Source: Pseudomonadota bacterium (GTDB lineage Bacteria > Myxococcota_A > UBA9160 > JADFDR01). From it: DNA of 48,542 nt. The DNA lies in the NCBI GenBank assembly GCA_003353845.1, contig PIVT01000025.1, positions 1-48,542 on the forward strand, given 5' to 3'. The position numbers were made by a program, and so were the translations under genes. The notes under the pieces were generated by a model. That model was not told where the DNA came from and ran no database searches. It saw only the letters and a program-made list of their open reading frames with translations. Shown here piece by piece: positions 16,226-26,386 of this stretch. Numbering within the stretch: the stretch's first letter is position 1; the number at the start of each line of letters is the position of its first letter.

Positions 16226-17593
16226 TTGAGCACTCACATATTGGTAATCGATGACGAAGAGCAGCTCCGGGAGAGCCTTCAGCTTGTCCTGGCCGACGAG
16301 GGATACGATGTTTCTACGGCCAGTACCGGTGAGGAGGCCTTAGAACTCCTGGAAGATCAATCTCCCGATCTTGTGCTCTGCGATCTGTGCATGCCAGGGA
16401 TCGATGGCATGGAGCTCTTGCCTCGACTCACGCGGAAATTACCTGAAGCGACTTTAATCTTGATGTCGGCTTACGGCAGCGAGAAGCTCGCCCTCGAAGC
16501 GATTCGACGCGGCGCCTATGACTACCTGGCGAAGCCCTTTCTTCCCAGCGAAATGCTCTTCACCATTCGCAAGGCCAAAGAGCGCGAGAACCTACGACGC
16601 CAGAACCATCTTCTACAACGGGAAGTGGACCGAGTCGTGGGCGAACGACCCATCGTCGCCGCCTCGGAACCCATGATCGATGTATTGGAAATGATCGAGC
16701 GCACTGCGGAATACAAAACCACCGTGTTACTTGAGGGTGAAAGCGGGACCGGCAAGGAAGTCCTGGCCCGTGCGGTTCACTCCCAGTCGGAGCGACGCAA
16801 CGCGCCTTTCATCGCTATCAACTGCGCGGCCATCCCAGAGAATCTATTAGAAAGTGAACTCTTTGGTTATGCCAAGGGCGCCTTTACGGGTGCGAACAAA
16901 GCTCATCGCGGCATCTTCGAAGAAGCGAACGGCGGCACAATCTTTCTCGATGAGATTGGCGAACTGCCCCTGCCCCTTCAGGCCAAGCTATTGCGAGTGC
17001 TACAAGAAGAAGAGATTCGGCCCGTCGGTGACGCCAAGAGTCGTAAAGTTGATGTCCGTATTATCGCGGCGACTATCCGCAATCTCGAAAGTGAAGTGGC
17101 TTTGGGAAACTTCCGCGAAGACTTGTTTTACCGACTCAATGTAGTTCGCATCGTGGTACCTCCTCTGCGCGAACGACGAAAGGACATCCCTTTATTGATC
17201 GATGCTTTCCTTGATCACTTCCGAAAAACACTAGGAAAGCCAGTTCGCAGCCTCAGCAACGAGGCCTATTCCCACCTCGTCAATTACTACTGGCCAGGAA
17301 ACGTGCGCGAGTTGGAGAATGTCATTGAGCGCGCCATGATCCTTTGCAAGGGGGATGTCATCGGTGCCGATGATCTCACCAATAGCGTCACTGAAAAGCC
17401 TTCCGAAAGCACCAATATGGATGGTTCAATAAACCTGAGTCTCAAGACCGCAAAGCGCCAGATGGAAGAGGACCTCATTCTAAAAGCACTCAAAGAAACT
17501 GAGGGCAATCGTACGCATGCCGCAAAGCTGCTGGGAATCAGCCACCGATCTCTGCTCTACAAGCTCAAGGAATACAGTATACGCGGTAGCTAG
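16226..17593 (+). CDS. Sigma-54-dependent response regulator (NtrC family)
   Basis: A 455-residue three-domain activator. The receiver domain has Asp53 (LCDLCMPG) as phospho-acceptor, Ser81 and Lys103. The AAA+ domain has Walker A GESGTGKE at 171-178, an intact GAFTGA loop at 218-223 that contacts sigma-54, and Walker B IFLDEIGEL at 239-247. A Fis-type HTH ends the protein (NRTHAAKLLGISHRSLLYKL). The TTG start has AGGGAGA upstream. Its stop overlaps the stop of the opposing histidine kinase by four bases, and that kinase is the likely partner. The genes it controls are unknown; pilus genes are nearby. Confidence 0.92.
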   Translation: MSTHILVIDDEEQLRESLQLVLADEGYDVSTASTGEEALELLEDQSPDLVLCDLCMPGIDGMELLPRLTRKLPEATLILMSAYGSEKLALEAIRRGAYDYLAKPFLPSEMLFTIRKAKERENLRRQNHLLQREVDRVVGERPIVAASEPMIDVLEMIERTAEYKTTVLLEGESGTGKEVLARAVHSQSERRNAPFIAINCAAIPENLLESELFGYAKGAFTGANKAHRGIFEEANGGTIFLDEIGELPLPLQAKLLRVLQEEEIRPVGDAKSRKVDVRIIAATIRNLESEVALGNFREDLFYRLNVVRIVVPPLRERRKDIPLLIDAFLDHFRKTLGKPVRSLSNEAYSHLVNYYWPGNVRELENVIERAMILCKGDVIGADDLTNSVTEKPSESTNMDGSINLSLKTAKRQMEEDLILKALKETEGNRTHAAKLLGISHRSLLYKLKEYSIRGS

Positions 17594-19068
17594 TTCCGCT
17601 TGGAATCTGACCCGGTAGGCAATGCGAGGCGAAAGCAGCCTTTGCCTGGCTTGCCCGCTGGCACATAAACCAATTTTCCGCCCTGCAACTCCGCCAGGTT
17701 CAGGGCATTGGCCAGCCCCAACCCCGTTCCCTCACCCACAGGTTTCGTCGTAAAGAAAGGATCGAAGATTCGTTCACGATCCTCCTCCGCCACCCCGGGC
17801 CCATTGTCATAGATACTGCAGGCAACAAATAAACCCGCCTGACCCTCCTCCTCCTCCTTCCATTCGAGGTCTTCCAATACAACCTCGACTCGGGGATCAG
17901 AGTTGGTTTTCACAGCATCCGCTGCATTCAAGAGGAGGTTCAAGACAACCTGTTGGGTTTCACCGGCATCGCCCAATACATCTGGCAGATGCCCACCCCC
18001 CTCGACGCTTATGCTGATCTCGGAATATTGCCCCTGGGCTTTGACGAGACTGATACTTTGCGCAACCACGCCCTCTAAAGAGAACGGTTTTCTCTCAGAG
18101 ATGCTGGGGCGAGAGTAATCGAGCAACTGGCGTAAAATGGTACGGACCCGTTGGCCTTGGCCCAAGGCGCGCTCGAGATGCCCGGCAGAGGTCTCGGAGA
18201 GCGTTTTATCACGCTTGGCCAGATCGATAAATGCCAGGATTGATCCGATCGGGTTTCCCACTTCATGCGCAACGCCCGCTGCCAGTCGGCCGATCACCGC
18301 GAGCCGCTCAGCTTGTGCCATCCCAATCTTGGTGCGATGAAGCGTTGCGTTCGTTTCGCTCAAATCCTGCACGGCTTCCTGAAGATCTCCTGTTCTTTCC
18401 TCCAAGGAGTCCGCCATGGAATTAAAGGCCCTGCACACCTGATTCAATTCCTCGCTGGGAGATAGGGGGACGCGGGCATCGAGTTTGCCTTGGGAGACAG
18501 CCACTGAAGCATCTCGCAAATCCTGCAGGGGTCGAACAACCCGCCTGCGTATCAAATCAAGCCCGAAGAAAGCAAAGATCATCACATCGCCCAATAGAAC
18601 AAACAACACCAAGGCGTAGGGTGCCACGCGAAAATACATGGGTAGGGTTGCAGACGGAAGCCGTGCTACGACGACGTGTCCTTGATCGCTCGTGGAAGCG
18701 GCAAACCAAATCGGTTCCCATGAGTAACCTGAGCGAAAAAGCATAGTCCTGCGAGTGCGAGCCTCACCGACGAGCACTTGGGCATCCGCGTCCAACTCAC
18801 CCACTGTCCCCAACCTGGCCTTCCCTTCCCCCGAGGCCGGAACGTCCCACCACTCAACATTCAAACTTATGGAAGATACCTTTGACCCGGGGTGAACGGC
18901 TTCCTCATACAGCACGGGACCCAGAAGATCCAAGAACTGCACTACTTGCGCCTGCTGCTGACGCAATAAGTAACTAACAAGAATGAATGAGAGGATGGTC
19001 GTTGCAGCCACCAGCAACAATACCATGCTGATGAGGATCTCCGACTGGAGGCTCCTGGCGCGCGTCAC
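17590..19068 (-). CDS. Membrane histidine kinase with HAMP domain
   Basis: A 492-residue sensor kinase. Two membrane segments (about 12-34 and 149-172) flank a periplasmic sensor region. A HAMP linker lies at about 172-225, then the phospho-acceptor His268 (AAGVAHEVGNPIGSI), and an ATPase domain with N box (NLLLNAADAV), G1 (YDNGPGV) and G2 (GTGLGLANA). The GTG start has GGAG eight bases upstream and lies five bases after the pilR stop, so it is the third gene of a pilS-pilR-kinase run. It converges on the plus-strand NtrC-type regulator, its probable partner. Confidence 0.92.
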   Translation of the reverse strand: MTRARSLQSEILISMVLLLVAATTILSFILVSYLLRQQQAQVVQFLDLLGPVLYEEAVHPGSKVSSISLNVEWWDVPASGEGKARLGTVGELDADAQVLVGEARTRRTMLFRSGYSWEPIWFAASTSDQGHVVVARLPSATLPMYFRVAPYALVLFVLLGDVMIFAFFGLDLIRRRVVRPLQDLRDASVAVSQGKLDARVPLSPSEELNQVCRAFNSMADSLEERTGDLQEAVQDLSETNATLHRTKIGMAQAERLAVIGRLAAGVAHEVGNPIGSILAFIDLAKRDKTLSETSAGHLERALGQGQRVRTILRQLLDYSRPSISERKPFSLEGVVAQSISLVKAQGQYSEISISVEGGGHLPDVLGDAGETQQVVLNLLLNAADAVKTNSDPRVEVVLEDLEWKEEEEGQAGLFVACSIYDNGPGVAEEDRERIFDPFFTTKPVGEGTGLGLANALNLAELQGGKLVYVPAGKPGKGCFRLALPTGSDSKRN

Positions 19069-19073
19069 CGGGA

Positions 19074-20462
19074 TTACTCCGCTTCGCCCGAATCGTCGAG
19101 GCCGAGTTTCTCCAAGCGATAGCGGAATGAGCGAAAGGAAACATGCAACAACTGAGCGGCCTTTTTCTTGACACCCCCTGCACGCTCCAGGGCTTGGCGC
19201 AACAAGCGCCGTTCATAATCGGCAACGAGTGCCTCCAGGTCGACACCTTCCGAGGGGATCGTAAACTCCACATCCTTGCTTCGTGGTGCCGTAATCGAAG
19301 TCGGCAGACAGTCCGCTTCGATGTACTCGCCTCGTGTGAGAGCGACGCCTCGCTCGATAATGTTTTCCAACTCACGCACGTTGCCTGGAAAAGAATAGGT
19401 GTGGAGACAGGACATCATCTCGTCGCTGACACCATGTATGGGTTTCCCCAGCTCTTTTGAGAACTTTTCTACAAAATGGTGCACCAATAGAGGAAGGTCA
19501 TCAATTCGTTCCCGCAGGCTGGGCAGCTCGACCTGAATCACATTAAGCCTGTAGTACAAATCTTCTCGGAAGGTTCCCTCTCGAACGGAACTTTCTAAAT
19601 CCCGATTCGTCGCGGCAACAATACGAACGTCAATCTCGTGATCCTGCGCGCTCCCGACGGGCCGGATGCGACGCTCCTGCAGCACACGAAGAAGTTTCAC
19701 TTGGAGTGAAAGCGGAAGCTCGCCAACCTCATCTAAAAGGATGGTTCCGCTTTCTGCCCCGGCGAACAACCCGATGTTGTCACTCACCGCCCCGGTAAAC
19801 GACCCCTTGATGTGACCAAAAAGTTCACTCTCCAACAGGTTCTCAGGGATCGCTCCACAATTCACGGCAACAAAAGGTTTCGTACTCCGATCGCTATTGG
19901 CATGAATCGCACGCGCCACGAGTTCCTTACCCGTTCCGCTTTCACCGCAGATCAGTACATTGGTACGCGTCTCAGCCACCTGACAAACGAGATCATACAT
20001 TCGACGCATCACAGAACTATTGCCGATCAATGGACGGTCTTGGTTCTGTTTCTTCAACGCACTTTGCAAGCGAATGTTTTCACTGGATAGCAGCTTCTTC
20101 TCAAGGGCCTTCTCTACGACGAGTCGGATCTCATCCACTTTGAAAGGCTTGGTGATATAATCGTATGCACCGAGTTTCATTGCATCGATAGCAGTCTCGG
20201 TTGTTGAGAAGGCCGTAATCATGATAACAACGGTCTCAGGCGAGACGCGTTGTAGCTCGGTGAGCAGTTCAATCCCCATTCGATCGGGCATCTGAATGTC
20301 GCTGATGACCACGTCGAATTCACAGGCTTCAAAGAAGGCCAGCGCCTCATCGACAGAACTCGCCGTCTGAACCTCATACCCTTCCTTGCGGAAGAAAATA
20401 TCGAGGAACTCGCGCATACTCTGTTCATCGTCAACGACTAATAGCCGCGCCCTGGCGTTCAC
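19074..20462 (-). CDS. pilR: Response regulator PilR (NtrC family)
   Basis: Sigma-54 activator that in known systems drives pilin transcription. 462 residues. Receiver with Asp55 (VISDIQMPD), Thr83 and Lys105. AAA+ domain with Walker A GESGTGKE at 173-180 and GSFTGA at 220-225, the accepted Ala-to-Ser variant of GAFTGA. The Fis-type HTH near the end (GVKKKAAQLLHVSFRSFRYR) completes the family layout. The GTG start overlaps the pilS stop by four bases. In related genomes pilA usually follows pilR; here a second kinase follows instead. Confidence 0.93.
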   Translation of the reverse strand: MNARARLLVVDDEQSMREFLDIFFRKEGYEVQTASSVDEALAFFEACEFDVVISDIQMPDRMGIELLTELQRVSPETVVIMITAFSTTETAIDAMKLGAYDYITKPFKVDEIRLVVEKALEKKLLSSENIRLQSALKKQNQDRPLIGNSSVMRRMYDLVCQVAETRTNVLICGESGTGKELVARAIHANSDRSTKPFVAVNCGAIPENLLESELFGHIKGSFTGAVSDNIGLFAGAESGTILLDEVGELPLSLQVKLLRVLQERRIRPVGSAQDHEIDVRIVAATNRDLESSVREGTFREDLYYRLNVIQVELPSLRERIDDLPLLVHHFVEKFSKELGKPIHGVSDEMMSCLHTYSFPGNVRELENIIERGVALTRGEYIEADCLPTSITAPRSKDVEFTIPSEGVDLEALVADYERRLLRQALERAGGVKKKAAQLLHVSFRSFRYRLEKLGLDDSGEAE

Positions 20463-22153
20463 TCACTCTCCTCCACTATGGGCAACATGACGGACATTAC
20501 GGTGCCCTCACCCAATCGACTTGTCACTTTCAAGACCCCTCCCATGGACTCCAAGAGGCGATGGGCCATGGCGAGCCCCAGCCCGCTTCCATTCGGCTTC
20601 TTGGTAAAGAAGGGATCAAATATTTTGTCGAGTTCGTCAGGCTCAATACCAATGCCAGTGTCTTCAACGGAAAGCCTGGCAAGTTGGACGATTGGCACTC
20701 CTCCCCCTTCAGGATTTCGGTCGACCAAGCTAATCTCTTTAGATACCTCGGTAGAAATCCGGAGATCACCTCCATCCGGCATGGCCTGACAGGCGTTTAG
20801 CACCAAGTTCCATATCACTTGTCTCAGTTGAGACGAATCCGCCCACACTTGAAGATCCGGAGCTAGATCTTTCTCGAAGGAAATACTTTCGGGTCGCGTT
20901 GGCTCCAAAATCGCCAATACCTCGTTAGCCATCTCCGCCAAACCAACCTTTTCTAATTTGACCGGTGCCGGACGAGCAAAGGTCAAGAAATCTTCGATCA
21001 AGCGGCTGAGGCGATCAGCCTCTCTCACAACGATGGTCATGAGTTGAGTGCCTTCATCGCCGTCCTCTTTCTCGCGATCACAACGCTCCTCTTCAAGCAT
21101 TTGCACTGATCCCGATATTGCCGCCAAGGGATTGCGAATTTCATGGGCCAGACCGGCGGCCAAAGCCCCTACGGCTGCCATCCGCTCTTGTCGTCGCAAC
21201 TCATCTTCCATACCCACAACGCCAGTAATGTCTTGAAAAATCATGACGTAGCCTCGCGGCTGCCCCGATCCTCCTCTCAAGACAGAACCCGCAATACCCA
21301 AATGAAGCGCCTCCCCTTCTTGGGTTTCGAAAAGAACCCGTGCGCGCTCATCTCGACGCCCGCGGGAGGACGCGACTACGCGTTCTTGTGTCCCAGGGAC
21401 AACTCCATCCAAAGGCCGTCCGACAGCTTCCGCGGCGCTCCAGCCTGTAATTTTCTCGGCTTCCGCATTAAAGGAAGTGATCTTTCCCGAAAGATCTGTC
21501 GTGAGTAGCCCGCTCATCAAACTCGCCACGGTTCGCTCATGCAATCCGCGTAATTGATCTAAATCTTCTGTGCGCTGATCCAGCTCGGCTCCCGCGTCTT
21601 GGATCTCTCGGGACAAACCGCTGGTCAGGGTCGTAACAAACAGCTGAAGTCCCGTTTGTAACAGCCAGGACATCAGTAGTTCGCGAGCACTGTTCGGGCT
21701 CACCATTCCGGCCGGGCTCATTACACCCAGGTAATAACACAAGAGCAAAGCCCCATAAGACAGAGACCCACCCCCAAAGGAGATGAACGCGCCTCGCGTT
21801 CCCAACACCGTCGCCGAGTACACAGGAACCAAGGCATACAGGAAAATGAAAATTGAGTCTGAACCACCTGAAAAATGAACCAGGCCGGTAATCACGCCTA
21901 CATCGATTGGAATTTGCGCCCACAACAAGCGCTCTCGAAAAGCGGGAATCTTTGTGACCAATCCGAGACAAGCCGCGGAGAAGAAGGCAACGGCCAGCGC
22001 ACCAAACAAGCCCCGTTCGATGCCAGCGTTTCCGTTTAGACTATTCAGGACAAGTGTTGTGAAGAAAACTGCGGCGGTAAGGACCAAGCGCATCGCCATC
22101 AAACGCGCGATACCCGGTACAACCCATCCTCTCGTTCCGACTGCCCCTTCCAT
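20459..22153 (-). CDS. pilS: Sensor kinase PilS
   Basis: Inner-membrane kinase that phosphorylates PilR; in known systems it senses pilin in the membrane. 564 residues. About six membrane segments lie in residues 15-180, then a PAS domain at about 205-312 (GLLTTDLSGKITSFNAEAEKI has the typical core), His337 in AAGLAHEIRNPLAAI, N box NLVLNACQAM, and G2 GSGLGLAMAHRL. The ATG start lies 20 bases after the pilC stop. Gene order and domain layout support pilS over a generic kinase. Confidence 0.92.
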   Translation of the reverse strand: MEGAVGTRGWVVPGIARLMAMRLVLTAAVFFTTLVLNSLNGNAGIERGLFGALAVAFFSAACLGLVTKIPAFRERLLWAQIPIDVGVITGLVHFSGGSDSIFIFLYALVPVYSATVLGTRGAFISFGGGSLSYGALLLCYYLGVMSPAGMVSPNSARELLMSWLLQTGLQLFVTTLTSGLSREIQDAGAELDQRTEDLDQLRGLHERTVASLMSGLLTTDLSGKITSFNAEAEKITGWSAAEAVGRPLDGVVPGTQERVVASSRGRRDERARVLFETQEGEALHLGIAGSVLRGGSGQPRGYVMIFQDITGVVGMEDELRRQERMAAVGALAAGLAHEIRNPLAAISGSVQMLEEERCDREKEDGDEGTQLMTIVVREADRLSRLIEDFLTFARPAPVKLEKVGLAEMANEVLAILEPTRPESISFEKDLAPDLQVWADSSQLRQVIWNLVLNACQAMPDGGDLRISTEVSKEISLVDRNPEGGGVPIVQLARLSVEDTGIGIEPDELDKIFDPFFTKKPNGSGLGLAMAHRLLESMGGVLKVTSRLGEGTVMSVMLPIVEESE

Positions 22154-22173
22154 GAGTCGGCCTTTGCTTTAAC

Positions 22174-23379
22174 CTAACCCACGGTTTCAGCGATCTTGAA
22201 GATCGGCAGGTACATGGCGACCATGATGCCACCCACACTACCACCCAAGAACACCATCAAGAGAGGCTCGATCATTGAGGACAAGGCTCCAACGGCCACA
22301 TCGACTTCATCTTCGTAGAAGTCGGCGATCTTTGAAAGCATGGTGTCCATGGCACCGGTGGACTCACCCACGGCAATCATCTGACACACCATGCCCGGAA
22401 ATACGCCACATTCCGACAAGGGTTCGGCCATGGTTTTTCCTTCTGAAATAGCCGTGCGTACCTTTTGAAGAGCCTCTTCGATGACGTCGTTACCCGCGGT
22501 TCGCGCGACGATATCCAAGCCATCCAAGATGGGAACACCACTGGAAAGCATGGTTCCCATGGTTCGCGTAAAGCGAGCCACGGCGACCTTTCGGATAATG
22601 TCTCCAAAAACTGGCAGATGCAACATGGTCGCATCGGTCATGTGATGAAATGCAGGGACCTTCTCACGCGCGATTTTAAAGGCCGTCACAAAGAGGAAAA
22701 GACCCACGAGAAAGACGACAAGCCAATTCTGCAAGAAGTGACTGATCCCCACCACCACTTGGGTCGCCGCAGGTAGCTCACCACCAAAGTCGGTAAACAT
22801 CTTTTCAAAAACCGGGATTACCTTTACCAGCAAGAAACCAACCACAACACAGGCGATGCTAATGACGGTAATGGGATAGGTCATGGCACCCTTTAATTGG
22901 CGCCGCAGCTTTTCAGCCTTTTCCAAATACACAGCAAGACGGTTCAAAATTCCGTCGAGGATACCACCAATCTCACCGGCTGAGACCAAGTTGGTGTACA
23001 AGGGATCGAAGACCTTAGGGTGCTTGGCCAATGATTCAGCAAAAGTCTTACCCGATTCAACGTCCGACTTGACTTCTTTGAGCACCTTCTTGAATGTGGG
23101 ATTATCACACTGACTGCCTAGAATATCGAGACACTGCACAAGTGGCAGACCCGCATCGATCATCGTCGCGAACTGTCGCGTAAAGATCACAAGGTCGTTG
23201 ATCTTGATCTTCGGAGCCAGGAAGGCAATTTCAATATCTTTTGGCTTCTTCTTCACCTTGATTGGAGTGAGCTTTTCAGCCCGAAGTTGAGCCATGACCG
23301 CGGCATCATCGCGCGCCTCAAGCACACCCTTGACCACCGATCCCTGGCTGGTACGAGCTTCCCACTTAAATTCAGGCAT
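22174..23379 (-). CDS. pilC: Type IV pilus platform protein PilC
   Basis: Inner-membrane platform that couples the PilB and PilT motors to pilin assembly. 401 residues, standard length. Two GspF/T2SF domains are visible (FTRQFATMIDAGLPLVQCLD and FTRTMGTMLSSGVPILDGLD), with membrane segments near 170-195, 220-240 and at the C terminus (VFLGGSVGGIMVAMYLPIF). It lies 60 bases after the pilT stop on the same strand. Confidence 0.96.
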   Translation of the reverse strand: MPEFKWEARTSQGSVVKGVLEARDDAAVMAQLRAEKLTPIKVKKKPKDIEIAFLAPKIKINDLVIFTRQFATMIDAGLPLVQCLDILGSQCDNPTFKKVLKEVKSDVESGKTFAESLAKHPKVFDPLYTNLVSAGEIGGILDGILNRLAVYLEKAEKLRRQLKGAMTYPITVISIACVVVGFLLVKVIPVFEKMFTDFGGELPAATQVVVGISHFLQNWLVVFLVGLFLFVTAFKIAREKVPAFHHMTDATMLHLPVFGDIIRKVAVARFTRTMGTMLSSGVPILDGLDIVARTAGNDVIEEALQKVRTAISEGKTMAEPLSECGVFPGMVCQMIAVGESTGAMDTMLSKIADFYEDEVDVAVGALSSMIEPLLMVFLGGSVGGIMVAMYLPIFKIAETVG

Positions 23380-23439
23380 CCTCTTTGTCTCCTCTCACAA
23401 ACGGGGTCTCTTCATTACAAGACAACTCAAAATCATCCC

Positions 23440-24537
23440 TCATCGAGCTGCGCTTCTCTTGGAGCCCCCGAGAGCGTCCTGGTTTATCATTCCTCGCAAC
23501 TCTTCGACGTCATGGCTGCGACCAATCGCATCATCCAGAGTGATCAGGCGCTTCTGGAACAGGCGCGCCAAACTCTGGTTCATGGTGTGCATCTGGAATT
23601 TTTCTTGACCCACCTGAATCTGAGAATAGATTTGATGAATCTTGTCCTCACGTATCAGGTTTCGAATAGCCGGGTTGGGAACCATGATCTCCGTAGCCAT
23701 GCAACGTCCCGTACCCGTAGCCGCAGGAATCAAGGTCTGTGAAATCACTCCCTCCAACACAAAGCTAAGCTGTGCACGCACCTGACCTTGCTGATTCTCG
23801 GGAAAGGCATCGATGATACGGTTGACGGTTTGCACCGCCGAGTTTGTATGCAGCGTCGCGAGACAGAGATGGCCCGTTTCAGCCACCACCAGGGCGGCCT
23901 TCATCGTTTCGAGGTCACGCATCTCGCCGATGAGCACCACGTCGGGGTCTTGACGCAAGATGTACTTCAATGCCTTGGTAAAGCTCTCCGTGTCTGCACC
24001 AATCTCACGCTGATTCACCACGCTGCTCTTGTGTGGATGTAGATACTCGATGGGGTCTTCGATGGTCACAATATGGTGATTTTTTTCGCTATTGATTTTG
24101 TCGAGCACCGTCGCCAGCGTCGTTGACTTTCCAGATCCGGTAGGACCTGTCACCAGAATGAGCCCGCGCGGGCGATTTGCCAAATCGGCAATGATCTGCG
24201 GCAGACCCAAATCTTCGAAGCTGTGAATCTTGAAGGGGATTGCACGGAAGGCACCAGCCACCGCACCGCGTTGCATAAAGATATTGGCTCGGAAGCGAGA
24301 CAAGCCCTTCACCCCGAAACTCAGGTCGAGCTCATTATTCTCCTCAAATCGATGTTTCTGTGCATCGGTGAGGATGGAGTAACAGATTTGCCGCGTTTCT
24401 GTTGCCGACATGGGTGGCATCTTGAGAGGCACCAAGCCACCGTCGACTCGCAACTGCGGCGGCGTTCCCGTCGTCACATGCAAATCGCTCGCGCCTTTTT
24501 CGATCATGGCTTTTAATAGTTGATGCAGATTCGCCAT
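23440..24537 (-). CDS. pilT: Type IV pilus retraction ATPase PilT
   Basis: Hexameric ATPase that drives pilus retraction and twitching. 365 residues. Walker A GPTGSGKS at 131-138, Asp box VTIEDPIEYLH, Walker B VLIGEMRD, and His box AETGHLCLATLHT. The PilT-specific AIRNLIRE motif needed for retraction is intact. It lies 23 bases upstream... on the coding strand, after the pilB stop at 24561. Walker and AIRNLIRE motifs separate it from PilB. Confidence 0.97.
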   Translation of the reverse strand: MANLHQLLKAMIEKGASDLHVTTGTPPQLRVDGGLVPLKMPPMSATETRQICYSILTDAQKHRFEENNELDLSFGVKGLSRFRANIFMQRGAVAGAFRAIPFKIHSFEDLGLPQIIADLANRPRGLILVTGPTGSGKSTTLATVLDKINSEKNHHIVTIEDPIEYLHPHKSSVVNQREIGADTESFTKALKYILRQDPDVVLIGEMRDLETMKAALVVAETGHLCLATLHTNSAVQTVNRIIDAFPENQQGQVRAQLSFVLEGVISQTLIPAATGTGRCMATEIMVPNPAIRNLIREDKIHQIYSQIQVGQEKFQMHTMNQSLARLFQKRLITLDDAIGRSHDVEELRGMINQDALGGSKRSAAR

Positions 24538-24560
24538 CTGTTTCTAGTCCCCTCTCACTT

Positions 24561-26270
24561 CTATTTTTCGTCCGCCATTGATACGCGGAACACCTCGGGT
24601 AAGGTCGTCACGCCTTCACCCAGTTTTGTAAGCGCTGCTTGACGCAATGTCTTCATGCCACCACGAATGGCCTCACGCTTGAGTTCCGCTGAGGAAGCAC
24701 CATTCAAAATAAATTCTTTGATCTCTTCCGTAAGCCCCATCACCTCATACAAGGCAACACGTCCCTTGAACCCGGTTTCTGAACACGTACCGCAACCAGC
24801 ACCCTTCACCGGTTTCATAGCTGCGGCCGATTCAGCATCCCAGCCCGCCTCGACCAGCATCTCTGCCGTCGTTTCGGGATCTGGCTCCGTACAGTTTCCA
24901 CAAATTCTTCGGGCCAGACGTTGGGCCACAATGCAGTTCACGGCACTGGACACCAAGAAGGGTTCGATACCCATGTTCAAGAGGCGATTGACCGTCGAGG
25001 GCGCGTCATTGGTATGCAAGGTCGACAGCACCATATGACCGGTAAGCGCCGCCTTGACGGCGATTTCCGCTGTCTCAAAGTCACGAATCTCACCAACCAT
25101 GATGATGTCAGGGTCTTGACGAAGGAAGGAACGCAGCGCGGCGGCAAAGTTCAAGCCGATGTCGTCCTTCATCTGGACCTGATTGATACCACCGAGGTTG
25201 AACTCGACAGGGTCTTCGGCCGTGGCAATGTTTTCAGTGGTCTGATTCAACTCCGCCAGGGCGGAATACAAAGTTGTCGTCTTACCGGAACCCGTAGGCC
25301 CCGTCACCAGGCACATCCCAAAGGGTTTGTGGATATTGTGCTGGAAGACATCGATCTGGCTCTGCTCAAAACCCAACTTGGTCATGTCGAGCTGCAAGTT
25401 CGACTTATCCAAGAGACGAAGCACCGTCTTCTCACCAAACAGTGTCGGGCAGACCGATACACGATAATCCATCTCTTTGCGACGACCCATCTTCAACTTG
25501 ATACGACCGTCCTGCGGGAGACGTCGCTCAGCAATATCGAGATTCGCCATGATTTTAATACGTGATGTGAGTGCGTTACGAAGCTTCATGGGAGGCTTCA
25601 TCACTTCGTACAACACACCGTCAATGCGGTAGCGAACACGGAAAGAATGCTCATAAGGCTCGACATGAATATCGGAAGCCTCTTTTTTGATGGCGTCAGT
25701 AAGAATCAGGTTGACCAGCTTCACAACCGGCGCGTCTTCCGCTTCCTTGCCCAGCTGACTCGCATCAAATTCGTCTTCACCGTCGACGACCTCGTAGTCA
25801 TCATCCTCGAACCCCTGCATCACATCATCGATGTCGAGTTCGTCTTCCTTTTGATAGCAGCGCTCACAAGCACGGCTGATGGCCTCTTCCGAAGCCACCA
25901 CCACTTCGACGTTGTAACCCGTGAGGAACTTGATGTCGTCAATAGCGAAAATATTTGAAGGGTCTGCTGTAGCGAGAATCAGCGTCGAGCCCGCACGGTT
26001 TACCGGGATCATGCGATGCTTGAGTGCAACTTCTTCAGGAACCAATTCAATGACTTCTGGATCGATATCAAAATCGTCTAGATCGATGGAGGGCACGCCG
26101 TACTGACCGGCCACAAATTCCGTCAGTTCTTGCTCTTGCAGGAATCCGAGTTTTGAGATCTGCGCACCGAGGCGGCCACCGCCGTCCTCAGATTCTTTAC
26201 GGGCCTTGTCCAACTGGTCCGTTGTCAGGAGGTTTTCCCTGACAAGCAGCTCTCCGATACGCTCGTTCAA
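24561..26270 (-). CDS. pilB: Type IV pilus extension ATPase PilB
   Basis: Hexameric ATPase that powers pilus extension. 569 residues. An MshEN-type N-terminal domain (IGELLVRENLLTTDQLDKA) that in relatives can bind cyclic di-GMP, Walker A GPTGSGKT at 324-331, Asp box ATAEDPVEF, Walker B IMVGEIRD, and His box LTGHMVLSTLHT. Two CxxC pairs (CGNC and CGTC) form the zinc site typical of PilB and absent from PilT. The acidic stretch at about 140-175 is longer than usual. TTG start with GGAGGAG upstream. First gene of the pilB-T-C-S-R run. Confidence 0.96.
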   Translation of the reverse strand: MNERIGELLVRENLLTTDQLDKARKESEDGGGRLGAQISKLGFLQEQELTEFVAGQYGVPSIDLDDFDIDPEVIELVPEEVALKHRMIPVNRAGSTLILATADPSNIFAIDDIKFLTGYNVEVVVASEEAISRACERCYQKEDELDIDDVMQGFEDDDYEVVDGEDEFDASQLGKEAEDAPVVKLVNLILTDAIKKEASDIHVEPYEHSFRVRYRIDGVLYEVMKPPMKLRNALTSRIKIMANLDIAERRLPQDGRIKLKMGRRKEMDYRVSVCPTLFGEKTVLRLLDKSNLQLDMTKLGFEQSQIDVFQHNIHKPFGMCLVTGPTGSGKTTTLYSALAELNQTTENIATAEDPVEFNLGGINQVQMKDDIGLNFAAALRSFLRQDPDIIMVGEIRDFETAEIAVKAALTGHMVLSTLHTNDAPSTVNRLLNMGIEPFLVSSAVNCIVAQRLARRICGNCTEPDPETTAEMLVEAGWDAESAAAMKPVKGAGCGTCSETGFKGRVALYEVMGLTEEIKEFILNGASSAELKREAIRGGMKTLRQAALTKLGEGVTTLPEVFRVSMADEK

Positions 26271-26386
26271 CGCGTTACTCCTCCAAAGCGCGCAGGTTGG
26301 GCGAGCCGGGCGGAGTGAAAAGAAACCCCCGCACGTACCCCATTGCTCAACGCAAACGCTGGCGACATTCGGAAGCTGTATCGGTC

